Assembly: GCA_946406115.1 (NCBI GenBank)
Contig: OX291544.1
Location: forward strand, 33,311,521-33,375,520
Length of the DNA stretch: 64,000 nt
Reading direction: 5' to 3'
From: Apoda limacodes
Taxonomy: Eukaryota; Arthropoda; Insecta; Lepidoptera; Limacodidae
Shown: one piece after another, positions 1 through 11,120 of the stretch
Position numbering within the stretch: position 1 is the stretch's first letter
How the letters are laid out: each line of letters starts with the position of its first letter
The notes under the pieces: model-generated
Told to the model about the DNA's origin: nothing
The model's database searches: none
The model's input: the letters and a program-made list of their open reading frames with translations, nothing else
Translations under genes and position numbers: made by a program

Positions 1-360
1 AAGCGGCATACCACTGATATTACACGCTGAAAAACATTAGTCGATCCTTTTTGTTGTTATGCTGCCTATATTCCATTTTTAAATTTGAATTTGAATTTTA
101 TTTAAAGATTTCGGACACCGTTAGCTCTTAGAAAATAGTTTTTATGTTTTTTACTTTTGTACACAGGTAAACACACAGCACAACTTTATATGGTAGGTTG
201 GTAGGTACCGTTATCAGTTTATTTATTTATACAAAGATATTCTTTTCTACGCCCAGGTATTTATTTATACTTTCATAGCTTTAAGTTATTGTGACGCGCG
301 CAGATCTCTAAGTACTACTACTATCACTCAAGTTAAAGATAAAAACAGTCAGGCTTGGAT

Positions 361-445
361 ATCACCGACACACTCATCACCGACACACTCATCACCGACA
401 CACTCATCACCGATACACTCATCACCGACACACTCATCACCGATA
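361..445. repeat. 15-bp minisatellite
   Basis: The unit ATCACCGACACACTC is repeated about 5.7 times in perfect register, with one C-to-T variant in the fourth and last copies (GATA instead of GACA). The unit is a multiple of three, but stop codons lie close on both sides and no coding role is seen. Confidence 0.95.
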
Positions 446-1251
446 AGTATCTCACTTAGGTAGATATACTTATTGTTTCAATTGAATATCTACTTAGGCA
501 CGATCGGGTCTTAAGGTGTACTTAAAGTTAAGAAAACTTTCATTCAGTATATCTAAATCTTATCACATTTTCACCTCTGATTATTTCTTTATCACTTACT
601 TACTTTCCTTTACTTACAGATAGTTAAGATAATCTTCAATATTTTTATGTCTATATATGTGTCTTTTGTTAGGAATGTAGTTACTTTGCAAATATTTTAC
701 CTAACTTTATCCCTATATTTAACTATGCAAAAAGACATTATGCATTGTATTGCAGTAATTTTTTAAGAAAAACTTGACTGTAGATAAGATAAGTTAAGCC
801 TACCACTTACTTAGTTTCTCTGGATGTGTCAGTTGCCCGCAGTTTTTTTTTTCATATTTTACCTCGTAATTTCGTATTTTTCTTAGTGCAGCCTATCTAT
901 CTAACTTTTTGGTAATAACTAACAAATAGCTTACTATCTACATAAAGTATCTTTTAAGTTCGTAGCTCCATTACTTTGATTCAGTCAGTCGAATACAGTT
1001 TTATTTAAACAAATATAATTTTGGGAAACTTAAAACAATCTGAAAATGATCTATACAATTTCCTTTCCATAAGTTTTTTTTGTTATTATGCGCTATGAAA
1101 GGTTCATTTTTGTAGGAGTTACTTTTAAAAGGATAATAATATTTGGTCTATGAAATTTTTGAATATTCGTAAGCACATTTTCAGCAGTGTGACGTCACCC
1201 TATGTCCATTGTTATTGCGGGCGCACTGTAGTTGACGTGCCGCATTCCGCG

Positions 1252-1311
1252 CACACACACACACACACGCGGTCACGTTCCACGCACACTCCCGTTCCCT
1301 CCCCCCCCCCT
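1252..1311. repeat. (CA)n microsatellite followed by a C-run
   Basis: A run of CA dinucleotides (about 1252-1269) is followed by GC-rich sequence and a 13-base C homopolymer-like tract ending near 1311. A perfect TGACGTCA palindrome lies just upstream at 1190-1197. The open frame crossing this stretch is repetitive Thr/His/Pro and is not credible as a protein. Confidence 0.85.
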
Positions 1312-1684
1312 CCTCGTCCCACACCCCACGCTACCTCTGTACATATTCTAATATTCTAGGTATTTTACACTTAACAATGTCTTCACTCGTATGTAAGTGT
1401 ACTTCAAAATTCCTCGGAGACCTGAAAAGGAATTTTACAGGCGCGTCTTTTCTTTTGAACGCAAACCTTTGCCTGTAAAAAGGAAGCTCTTATCCGTAAT
1501 AAAAATGGGTAAGAATATTTTAAGTAAAGCGCGAGTCGGCCGCTCTCTGCGCTACAAAAGATTTTTGTTACTTCGTCACAAATAGGAGTAAAATGTATTT
1601 ATAACTCTGTCTGATCTGAACTGAAGTAATAGCTGTATTTTATTCTTATCTTTCTGAAAATGATTTGTGACAAAGAAATGTCCA

Positions 1685-1721
1685 AGCAAAAAAGCAAAAA
1701 AGCAAAAAGCAAAAAAGCAAA
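1685..1721. repeat. A-rich 8-bp tandem repeat
   Basis: The motif AGCAAAAA or AGCAAAAAA is repeated four to five times. It is simple sequence with no gene beside it. Confidence 0.85.
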
Positions 1722-2279
1722 TATATAAACTACTTTTCGTTTGACCTCAGGCTCAGGCTCTGAAGTAAAATTACATATTTTGTACATATTAGTTCTTGTT
1801 TTATAACCAAGTTATTTCTACATTAGTTATTATTAATTTCTGTGAGTAAGAGTCTTATGGATACATATATGTCTCACCGTATCTTTAGAACTACATTCTT
1901 TTGATCGTGGTTTCCGTAAATGGCTGATATCAGCCAAACCGAAGAATAAAAGAAATGTAAGGCCTTTTAATGTAATTATTTCAGATTTATTTTGGATGCC
2001 TATTATTCTGTAAGTCAAATAAAATTGGATCCATTGGTAAAGCGTTTTCAACAGCCCATAGCATTGTTATAAGGCTCAGTTCATGTAAAATGTAACGAAC
2101 TGCGTAGGAAACATCTGAGGTAGGGGTCAGAGATCAAACCCAGCTTTTGTGCAAGAGAGTTACATAGACATTCAAAACCCAGGGCTGCCACAGCACTAGT
2201 GTTAATATTAAGTAATACATTTCATCTAAAATATGTACGAAGGTTGTTAACGTGACCAAATCTTTTGTGAGGAAATACT

Positions 2280-2435
2280 TAGGACTATAGGAACCGATAG
2301 GTATGAATGAAGAAAGGTTCTAGAGAAGAGACCACGAGCCAGGAAACACAGTGTGGGATGGGAATTTATACTAAGAGGGCTGACGACCTACTACCGGCCT
2401 AGGGAAGTAGCCGGATATAAGGGGTTCAGATCTGT
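2280..2435 (+). pseudogene. possible ancient RTE-type reverse transcriptase C-terminal scrap
   Basis: Translated segments read RKVLE-RPRARKHSVG and, in another frame, DDLLPA. These resemble the conserved C-terminal pattern (KVLEW-PR-GRRSVGRP followed by DDL) seen clearly in the RTE fragment at 17.08-17.25 kb of this window. By eye the DNA around 2313-2358 and 17095-17140 agrees at about two thirds of positions. Several stops and frame changes intervene. The match is short and could be chance. Confidence 0.3.
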
Positions 2436-3997
2436 TGTTGTGTCTAACTTGTAAACTTTAGTCTCTTACTTATAGTACGTTCTTGTTAAGTTGTCATTTA
2501 TTTGTTTTAGAATTGTCTTTACACTTTTATCACCTTTAAGATACGTAAATGACAGACACTAAGTGAGTATATACTATACCTGATGGCTTATGTATATTAT
2601 CTATGTTTACGTGTGTTTTTTTTTTATATATTTTAAGTCATTATATTACATTACTTAATATGGGTAACTAAAATACGCTAGTGAAAAGCAAATATACAAT
2701 AGTAAAGGTAAGTAAAAGTAAGGGATGATTTTTCGATAGGTTTATTATTTTACAAAGCACAAATGTTTTCAGCAAAAATAAGTTACGATTAGGTAAATAA
2801 GTTTCAAAAATGTCTGTCTACCATTAAAAGTACAATAATTAATAAAAACTTACATTAGGTTAACAAATATCGTGTTTAATGAAACATTATTTCAAAGTTT
2901 ACAAACAAATAAACAAAACATTAACTTGCTTTTCTGAAAAAATCATAAAATAACCTCCGTATCGGCTCTTGTCAAGAAGACACAGATTTGTTCCAAAACT
3001 AAATCTCAGAATACTTTTGAATGTTTTTATCCTGCCTATTAAAGCTGGGTGTAAGCAAAATCACCCATAAGAAGCGTCGCTCCAACAATTATCTAGTTTT
3101 TTTAAATAAATTTAATTGAAAAATGATTCAGATAAGTCATAAGTAAATTATTCAAAAGTATCGTATGCTCTTGCTTAAAATCTATAAAATGCAATCAGTG
3201 AACTCACTGTGTTCCTGAACTTAGTTCGCATCGACACGTATCTATTGTCATAACTATAACTCAGGCCGGTACCTACTTACGTGCAACACAATTTTATTCT
3301 TAAACTTCGAGTAACTCAGAAAGTCTATATTGTAGTAGAGCTAAGCGTCGCTCTCCGTACCGCTCCTGTCTTTAAATAGATTTAAGTAATTGTTAAAGTA
3401 TTTATAACAAGAATGTGTTATTGCTTAAAGCATTGCGCTTTTGTTGCACAAAGATTTTCGTTGGCTCTCTATATCGACCTGTACTTACTAAATATTTTTA
3501 TGTTATAATACAAAAATATTATATTTAAAATTTAAAGAATAAAGATATATCATCTAAAGGTACCTGTAAAACCTTCTCAAATAATCGGATATATTTAGTA
3601 ACAATAATTAAACTTTGACCTGGATCCGGAAACTAAATTTTGCACAAAGGTTCCTGTCATGTATCGTGGGACTAAGTTACACGTTACGTTACGTAACACA
3701 TTAGCGAGGATCGAAAATAAGAGAAAGCCGCAAAACTTGGCGTCGGAACTACATTTGTCATGTATTTTTGATAAATCCGCGATTATGTGAGTCCCCGACA
3801 ACGACTACAACACTTGAAGTATAATTTAGTGTTTTTTTTTCGAAAACAGTGAAAATTGTGTATATTTTTCGTAGTTAGGTGTTGTTAGAATCGGTGGTAA
3901 GGTCAGGGCCCATCGATCGGCGGAAAGCGAGACCGGCCGAGTGGCACGGTCGCGCGATGCAGCCTGAATTAATCGCGCATACATTTGAATACATTTG

Positions 3998-4023
3998 GTC
4001 GCGCAGTTCGGGAGCTGCGCGAC
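3998..4023. other. GC-rich perfect hairpin
   Basis: GTCGCGCAG at 3998-4006 is the exact reverse complement of CTGCGCGAC at 4015-4023, leaving an 8-base spacer. It lies in a local GC-rich patch (3890-4045) within AT-rich DNA. It could be a structured RNA element or a protein-binding palindrome. No following T-run supports a terminator. Confidence 0.6.
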
Positions 4024-4101
4024 TCCGCGGCTCGTCGCTCGACACTAGTAGGGTTATGTTTCTGCAATATTTCTAATACTGCCGGGTTTTGTACGAAGTG
4101 T

Positions 4102-4134
4102 GAGGTGTGAGCTGTGAGCTGTGAGGTGTGAGCT
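4102..4134. repeat. short GTGAGCT/GTGAGGT tandem repeat
   Basis: Four to five 7-bp units of the form GTGAGGT, GTGAGCT lie head to tail. They are simple sequence only. Confidence 0.75.
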
Positions 4135-5286
4135 ACATGGATCTACTATTTCTGTTGTTTTTAAGCAAGATAACTTAAACCTATTAGCTCTACGTACTTT
4201 TTGTAGCTGCGGAAAGGCACGAAAGTCATCATTAACGACAATTTAAAAGTTCATAGTTATAATACCTGTACAATATTTATTTAGGTTTCTTAGAGCCGAG
4301 CCACAGCCGCCACGCAGATGCATCGATTTTAAGATTTAGAAGGTATCTTAAAGGGTATATAGCAGATAACTAGTGTTGCTATTAGATACAACTTATTTCC
4401 TCTTTTTAGAAAGTGAATGTTCATTATAATAGTCATAAGCTATTTTTAGAACGTTTTTTAAAAAAAACCCAATGTTTTAGGTTTAATTTGTGATCTTTAG
4501 ATAGCAAAATTGCCACTTTTGGCAGAAATGCTAAGTATTTACAACTCACAGATATTATTTAGAAACTAATAAAATGTTCCAAAAATAACTTAAAACTAGT
4601 TTTATAGAGCTTAGCTAGTATATCTTATGGCGGCGCTAGTGAGCTGCTATATGGCCCTTGAATACCATTATACCTATACTTAATTATTTACACATGAGAT
4701 AACTTTCAGCGGCTCACAAATACACACACAAACAAAAGAGAAACAATATTTTACTGATGATCTTCTTCCCCGTGCCGTTCCCTCGGAGACAATGCGTGCA
4801 GTTGTTTCTTTGCAACGTATTCACCGGTAGGTATCTTCCAACTTCTTTATTCCACAAGTTATTGTTCCTGTGAACAAAAAGGCCATATTAGTCATAACGG
4901 GGAGTGTGGACAATCGCCGTCGGCCATTGTGCGTGGACGTGTCGGTTTAAGGAAAGTCGGCGAGCTATTTGTATTCCGCGCGGGTCGTCGCCAGATGTCG
5001 CTCACGTTCCCACACCACACCGATGTGCTGCTCGTACAGACTACGCTACCAACACTGTGGCTACTACAGACTACACAACTGCAATCACATTATTTACTAA
5101 TTTATAAATTCAAGAAACAGAGATTGTTTTTAAAAATATAGGTATGCCATTCCAGTAACCGGCTATTGTGAAAACAAAGGGTAGGCCTACGTTTAGCGCT
5201 TGACGTCTTCCGACTGAGAAAGAAAAGTAAATAGAAAGAATTTCAGTACCTTAATAATATAGCTAATGTTAAAGTTACCCAGTTAT

Positions 5287-5557
5287 GTTTTTTTTTTTTT
5301 TTTTTTTTATACTACTAAGGTGGCAAACAAGCCTACGGTCAGCCTGATGGTAAGCGGTCACCGTAGCCTATGGACGTTTGCAACACCAGGGGCATCACTC
5401 GCGCGTTGCCGACCCTTCAGAAATCTAATAACTTCTTTTTTGAAGAACCCCATACTGTAGTCCTTAGAGAAAACCTTGGCAGGGAGCTCATTCCACAACC
5501 CAAGGGTTCGCGGGAGGAAGTTTCTCTGAAACCGCACTGTTCGCGACCATTTTGGTT
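5287..5557 (-). mobile_element. 5'-truncated CR1-like retrotransposon copy, 3' end
   Basis: A T-run of about 23 bases on the plus strand (a poly-A tail read on the minus strand) is followed by sequence that matches the 3' end of the large minus-strand CR1-like element at 39.19-39.44 kb with only about eight differences in 245 bases by eye. It covers the last ~80 codons and the short 3' UTR. Homology stops near 5557, the usual pattern of 5' truncation during target-primed reverse transcription. The near identity implies both copies are young. Confidence 0.9.
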
Positions 5558-6311
5558 CCCGACTGTTGCTATTGCGGGCTTAAAAAAGCCGGCCACTCTT
5601 GTGCCTACCGTCATTTAGCCAACTTGGGATTCTTTGGCTTGATAATCATCTATATATAATATATAGGCAACTCCTTGATTGACTCATCGCCACCCATTGC
5701 AGCGCAAATTACTAAGTAACCCCTAAAGAGTTGAAATAGGAGTTGGAAGTTTATACGAAAATGTATATAATTTATGGTTAAATCTATGGAAACTTGTAAT
5801 TAATCTTTTGATTGTAAACTAAGAATGACGTATGACACTTTTTTTGTAGGTGGTTAAACTTTGTACGGGAATCATGTTATTTTTGCAAATAAAATGATGA
5901 AAAATATCATGTGAAATAGAATATAATGACATTTTCAATGTTCCGCGGAAGCACCTGGCTTTGTTTCTCGTGCAGTACAGTCGTCAGGCGACGCGACGGA
6001 GGCTGTGGCCGTCGACCTTGTCGTTGCCGGATGCTGCTGCCCTCCACCCTCCCTCGCCCACCTGACGAACAAGTCACGCAGTCTCTTGCAATCACTATTT
6101 TTGGCACGGAACGTTACCTACTTTTACTAACACTGTAAGTATGTACGCACTGAAACTTATGAAAACAAACAAAAACTATTTAAATAGAACCTTTATTGTG
6201 AATTGTTAAGTGTTGTAAATTCAAATTGAAATACACACAAATACACACATTAAAATTAGAAACTTTAAATAAAAAGCATTTTATAGAAAATTTATTTTTG
6301 TTATATAAAAA

Positions 6312-6674
6312 GAGATCTTTTATGAGTATGCAGTACCATATCTGGTAAATATGGGTAATGGATCAATTCTAATGCAAGATAACGTCCGGCAACACACCGC
6401 TCAGGTCGTACAAGAGTACATTTAGGTGGTTGGTATCAACTTGATGGCCTGGCCATCAAGAAATCCTGACCTGAACCCGATCGAAAACGCTTGGGATGAG
6501 CTCGGAAGGCTGGTCAGACGACGCAGATGACCTCCTGTCACCCTCAATGATCTCAAACAGTCCCTGATGGAAGAATGGATGAACATCCCCCAACATCGTC
6601 TCCGAAACTTCGTCTTCAGTATGCCAAACAGACTTGAAGCTGTGATCAGAACCAGAGGAGGCACCAGTTATTAA
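6312..6674 (+). pseudogene. Tc1-like transposase pseudogene, C-terminal part
   Basis: One continuous frame, interrupted by a TAG near 6423 and a TGA near 6528, reads through the C-terminal third of a Tc1-family DDE transposase. Visible family signatures are MQDNVRQHTA (the second catalytic aspartate region), WPSRNPDLNPIENAWDELGR (the third catalytic acidic residue region) and the terminal SMPNRLEAVIRTRGG, ending at TAA 6672-6674. In the family this enzyme cuts and pastes its own element at TA sites. The N-terminal DNA-binding half and first catalytic residue are missing, so it cannot be active. A SINE lies about 55 bases downstream, probably inserted in the element's 3' flank. Confidence 0.93.
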
Positions 6675-6730
6675 AAAGGTGATTTTAAGACTAAAAACAC
6701 CTTTTTCAGGGTTTTTTAAGTTTTTGCAAA

Positions 6731-6995
6731 TCAGTGACTCCCTCGCAGCCTAGTCGGTAGTGTGGCCGACTGCTGTGCAGAGGGTGCGGGTTCGATTCCC
6801 GCATAGGACAAACATTTGTGTTTGTCTTGAGTCTGGGTGTAATTATGTTTGATATGTATGTTTTTACAAAAAAAGTAATATATGTATTTGTATCCGTTGT
6901 CTGGTATCCATAACAAAAGCTTTGCTTACTTTGGCGCCAGACGGCGCTGTGTGTAATGTCCAAAAAATATTTATATTTATTTATTTATTTATTTT
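6731..6995 (+). mobile_element. tRNA-derived SINE
   Basis: The 5' part carries RNA polymerase III promoter boxes like those of a tRNA: an A-box-like TAGTCGGTAGTGTGG near 6752 and a B-box GGTTCGATTCC near 6789. A tRNA-unrelated body follows, then a TTTA/ATTT simple-repeat tail ending near 6993. AGTGA occurs at both edges and may be a short target-site duplication. SINEs are copied by LINE enzymes. The tail resembles that of the CR1-like copies here, but the partner LINE is not shown by the sequence. A minus-strand open frame across the SINE is an artefact. Confidence 0.88.
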
Positions 6996-7489
6996 AGTGA
7001 AAATGGCTACTTTTTGTTTTTATATTTCATTTATGTTAAAAACATTAAGTTAAGTAAAATAAACTTATGTTCAAAAAATCTATTTTAACTGTTTTAAATG
7101 TTTGTTTTTATTTCAAGTCTCTAAGTTTATTAGTTAAAACTGTAATACCTCCTTTTGCAGACCAGTGTATTTAAGATAATATTAGGGTTAATTTGTATAT
7201 GATTGAGGACATATATTGCAAGTTTTCAATAAAGAAAAATTCAATAATTACCTGCCTTCGAACATTTACAACCTCAGCTGAAGTTGTAAGTATCTTATCT
7301 TTGCTTCAAATTTTTGGCATTCGACTTCTAGGAGAAGAAAACACTGATCTCAAGGTTTGATGTGCGTAAAGTTTATTTTTTTATATTTCTCCTTTATTTT
7401 CTAGTTTTTATTTTGTTACTTCGATATAATATGTCCGTTGGGCATCACCGTAAGTATATAACAACATACTCTATATAAAATTATAAGGC

Positions 7490-7596
7490 AATTCATACCC
7501 CTGGCGCATAGTGTTGCAAGCTTTCATATACTAAGGTGACCGCTTAACGTCAGGCGGGCCGTCTGCTTGTTCGCCACCTTAATGGTATAAAAAAGA
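7490..7596 (+). mobile_element. CR1-like 3' tail fragment
   Basis: The sequence includes GGTGACCGCTTAACGTCAGG, the GGCGGGCCGTCTGCTTGTTCG-like stretch and CACCTTAATGGTATAAAAAA. This is the reverse complement of the start of the minus-strand copies at 5311 and 39195 and marks the element's 3' end. Only about 105 bases are recognisable and they are diverged, so this is an older, heavily 5'-truncated insertion. Confidence 0.8.
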
Positions 7597-7738
7597 CTTA
7601 AAATCGGAGAGTGATATACAGGCGATAAGTTCTGCGTTAGAAATTCGCCATTAAACCAGAGACGACGTGTTTTTCTAGTGATTGGTACACATCTAATAGC
7701 TCATATAAAACTACTTTAGCGATTTTAATGAAATTCTT

Positions 7739-8809
7739 CATATCTGTACCTGAGAGGTAAACAGTAATAAACACTAAAATGACAATGTTAATGTTGCAGG
7801 AGGCGCCTAGACGAGAGAAAGCTCAGACGTCACAAGATTTTTATTTCAAACTACGTATTGTAACTGTTTGTGTTTAAATCGTAACTGCATACAATAAAAG
7901 GCCATATTGATATGAGTTTATAACCAACAAGCTGAGTTAAACAAAAACTAATAAAAACCTTCAGAAACTCCAAACACTGGACTCATAGTTAATAAACTAA
8001 TAGTTTGATAGTGATAAGTCCAAAATATTGACAAGATATTTACAAAACAAAATACATACATATACTCGAAAAATCTTTATTTCGTTAGTATTTTACTAAC
8101 AAAAATAGCTATCGATGCTTAAAGTTAAATATAATAGGTAAAAAAAAATCTAAAATAGAAAACCTATTTCATTCGTCTCAGGTAAATCACCAACACTGTC
8201 ACTGTGTGGTAACTGTTTATAATAAAAATTGTTCAACATTGTAGGAATCGTTGCAAAGATTTCTGCAAATTTTCATACTATTTCGTTGATATTAGTTTCA
8301 AACTTCGGCCTCAGAGGCTGTGTGAATTGATTTAATAATGAAACTTCATGAAAATTTTTATCTTTAAATGACGTCTTATATTTCAGTTACATAGTCAGCA
8401 TGTCTAAACAAACATAGATGTACCAAACATGTGATTTTGTTGAAAGAACTGTCAAAAATATTATAATTTAGTGCGCTAATGAAAGCTTTGACCATTTGCC
8501 AGCAGATGTGTCGGTAGACATAAGTCATAAGTCCACAGTTAAGTATAAATAAGTGACTATGTTATTCTCGTCATAAAGTATCCGTTTAGAGGTAAACAAT
8601 GATATCGTATCATGTTATGTTTTACCTCAAAGTGATCATGTGACTTATTACTAATTCAAACTGGGTATTTTCTAAACGAGTTACAGGATCTGTTATTAGT
8701 ATAAATCATTAGACCGATAATTAATTGTACATTACATATCTGGAAAAAACCTTATTCTGAAAAAAAAAATTACTTATTATTTATTGTCTACCTCTCAGGT
8801 ACAGATATG
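7739..8809. mobile_element. candidate non-autonomous DNA transposon with 21-25 bp inverted ends
   Basis: CATATCTGTACCTGAGAGGT at 7739-7758 recurs as its exact reverse complement ending at 8809. The match is perfect for 21 bases and continues to 25 with one mismatch. The arms lie 1.07 kb apart with AT-rich, non-coding DNA between them. An imperfect direct repeat, TAATGAA, sits outside both ends (7726-7732 and 8817-8823), although not at equal distance. No transposase is encoded, so if it is mobile it depends on an enzyme made elsewhere. Superfamily unknown. Confidence 0.6.
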
Positions 8810-9104
8810 TTCCCTGTAATGAAGTTCCCTAAGTTGAACGACACTTAATGTAAAACAAAATAATGATTGAAGTTTGATGACTAGTTTCTGAGAAATACGT
8901 GGACAAACATTTATACAAATATAGGTACATACATATATACTTATAAAATTTGACACATCTGTTCAGAAGCCTATGTAGACTACCAAATATAAGATCATGC
9001 AATTTTAACATTATTACATACATACGAGTCGTATTGATAACCATTTAACTTAGTAAAAAAATTAGTTGCGTGTGAAATAATGACGAGACATTGTTTTCCG
9101 ATGC

Positions 9105-9168
9105 ACTGCGTTACTGCGTTACTGTGATACTGCGTTACTGCGTTACTGCGTTACTGCGTTACTGCGTT
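9105..9168. repeat. 8-bp minisatellite, unit ACTGCGTT
   Basis: Eight units lie in register. The third is a variant (ACTGTGAT) and the rest are identical. Confidence 0.95.
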
Positions 9169-9979
9169 CCGCGTCACTAACACAGAAGTGTCGAGGGCGC
9201 GATTTTTAAATGGATCAGGTATCTGTGCTAAAAATAGTCCGAACTCATGAATGGCACCAACTTGCTCCGAATTTCAGCAACATTTCACGGCCACGCAAAA
9301 AGTTGCTTTCACCAAACATATGTGCGTAGCGAGACAAATGCGAGACACGACCCAGGCTCTGTATGAAAGCGTACCTTATGCATTTTACATGAGCTGTGCG
9401 CTATGAAGCCCCTTACCTTAGCCTTGCCTACGCCCACATACAGAACGCATATATCCAGCACACACATAGGTACACACACACAATGGTGAGTAAAACAAAA
9501 GTACTCGCACACGTTTCTGTCTAATTAGTTGTTTGTAAACACGTGTTGTAGGTGTGCGTGTGTTTTGTGCATGGGTGTTATAGTTAAACTATAATGAACG
9601 TGGAGGTGTCAAGGGTTCTCAGATCACACTTTGCATATTTTTGTTTTTACGTAGATTTTCCTACTGTATACAAAACTGATATTTTGTATTGCATGAGATT
9701 GGTATGCTATAAGTTAGTAAAGTATGTCTGAAGGCAGGGTGGGAAGTAAGTCGGGGGAGGGTGTAATGAACCCGCGAGATGCGACACCTCGTACGCCACC
9801 GAGCGAGCCCACGACACGTATAACTAGCAAAATTCAAAAGCCTATAGCTTATTTCGTTGATTGCTTCTGTACCCTAGAATTAAATTAGTACCTCATTATT
9901 TTTCGCCACAAAAAATACTTATGTTCTGACTGACAACGAATATGTAGATATGTGGCAGATAGATTTTAAAGAGTACAGT

Positions 9980-10310
9980 GATGTGATGCCTATGATATCC
10001 ACTGCTACTGTTTGCCATCGCACTGCTAGCCAGCGGCAGGGAGTGTACCATCGCACCGCTGGCCAGCGGCAGGGAGATTATCCTCACACCTTAGAACTTA
10101 AATGGTCATGCACTTTGCGGTTTAAAAGGAACTTCTGATATGAGTTCTCCGTCGAGGTTTTGCCTTGGGTCTACAGTATGGAGTTCTTCCAAAAGGAAGT
10201 GATAACATTTTAAAGAGTCGACAGGCAACACGTGAGCGATCCCTGGTATTGCAACTTGGGAACCTATGGTAACTCTATATCAGGCGGGCCGTATGCTTAA
10301 ATAAATAAAA
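9980..10310 (+). pseudogene. CR1-like ORF2 C-terminal fragment with tail
   Basis: The translation reads THTL-type segments matching the C terminus of the minus-strand element at 39.2-39.7 kb: ATVCHRTASQRQG, PHTLELKWS, FKRNF, then after a stop MEFFQKEVITF and CNLGTYGNSISGGPYA. It ends in a TAAATAAATAAAAAA tail. A ~33-bp segment encoding HRTAxQRQG is present twice in tandem, a local duplication absent from the 39-kb copy. Stops and divergence show this is an older member of the same family. Confidence 0.88.
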
Positions 10311-10479
10311 AAGTAAGGTTGAACCTCAAAGTGAACACTTTACAACTTTTGTAACATTTTATATATTTATGCTTGCTCTAACTTTTGTTTCTGTTAAAGT
10401 TTGCAAACTATTTTACTGAAATTTCTTTCTAGATTGGAGGCTAAGGTCTTCCCTATATACCCAACGGTGTCCTTTGTTA

Positions 10480-10590
10480 TTTTTAACCAACTTTAAAAAA
10501 GGAGCAGTTTCTCAAATTGTCTGAATGGTTTTTTGTGTATATTTCACATATGAACAGAGTTAAAAGATTTTTACAAATATAGAAGAAAGG
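10480..10590. repeat. dispersed repeat, 'CCAACTTTAAAAAAGGAG' family
   Basis: The edge motif AACCAACTTTAAAAAAGGAG followed by a T-rich stretch matches the starts of the longer copies at 43.65 and 46.26 kb (CCGACTTCAAAAAAGGAGGA and CCGACTTGAGAGAAGGAGGA). It is a short, diverged copy. Confidence 0.6.
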
Positions 10591-10984
10591 TTTGTTCCAA
10601 GGGAACTAGAATAAGGTGAGTAAATAAATGTCTATAGTTCTAAAATTTTTGACTATCTACTGAAATATGTTTTTTTATAGTTAATAGTGGTGGAGGGACC
10701 ACTGGGAATCTTTTACTACGTGCGAACTTATATAGCCTTATATAGAAAATTACATATATTTTAAAAATCCGGAGGAAAGGTAAAAAATATTTTTTTCGTT
10801 TTAATTTTCAAAGCTCCTTGTTCAAAACTAAACTTTATGAGTACAGTATTATATAACAGTATAATAAAAGTTATTTAATAATATATATACAGTAGTATAT
10901 AGTTCGTCTCTAGCTTCGTCTTCCTCCCATATCAATTTTATCCTATTTGGTCAAAGTTGTTGTTCGTTGTTGTGGCGTCAATAT

Positions 10985-11030
10985 GTTACAAACACTCGCA
11001 TTTATAATATTAGTAGGATTATACGCAGAT
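10985..11030 (-). mobile_element. Helitron-like element, terminal fragment
   Basis: CACTCGCATTTATAATATTAGTAGGAT is the reverse complement of the edge seen at 34.04 kb (CTACTAATATTATAAATGTG). I recall this edge as typical of small lepidopteran Helitron-like elements. Only the terminus is clear here. Confidence 0.55.
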
Positions 11031-11120
11031 ATCACTTACCTACCTATCACGAACTAATGTTGACCAAAAAGCGACTGTGTTGACAAACATGATCACCTCT
11101 ATGATATGCTTTTAGGAGTA

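Larger units (their letters stand above)
1..5286. other. AT-rich non-coding stretch
   Basis: I see no supportable gene here. Open frames are short, have no recognisable domain and lie in simple-sequence or AT-rich DNA. The small tandem repeats, the hairpin near 4.0 kb and one possible retroelement scrap are listed separately. The part from 3.88 to 4.04 kb is GC-rich against its surroundings and could be an exon or a regulatory patch, but nothing identifies it. Confidence 0.6.

Noticed and set aside
4904..5141. Overlapping 67- and 70-codon frames
   Set aside because: Two frames of the same stretch are open with no domain. Moderately GC-rich composition explains the lack of stops.
6731..6805. 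A genuine tRNA gene
   Set aside because: A- and B-boxes are present, but the sequence does not form a proper cloverleaf and continues directly into a SINE body and TTTA tail.
6706..6963. 85-codon minus-strand open frame
   Set aside because: It is the complement of the tRNA-derived SINE.
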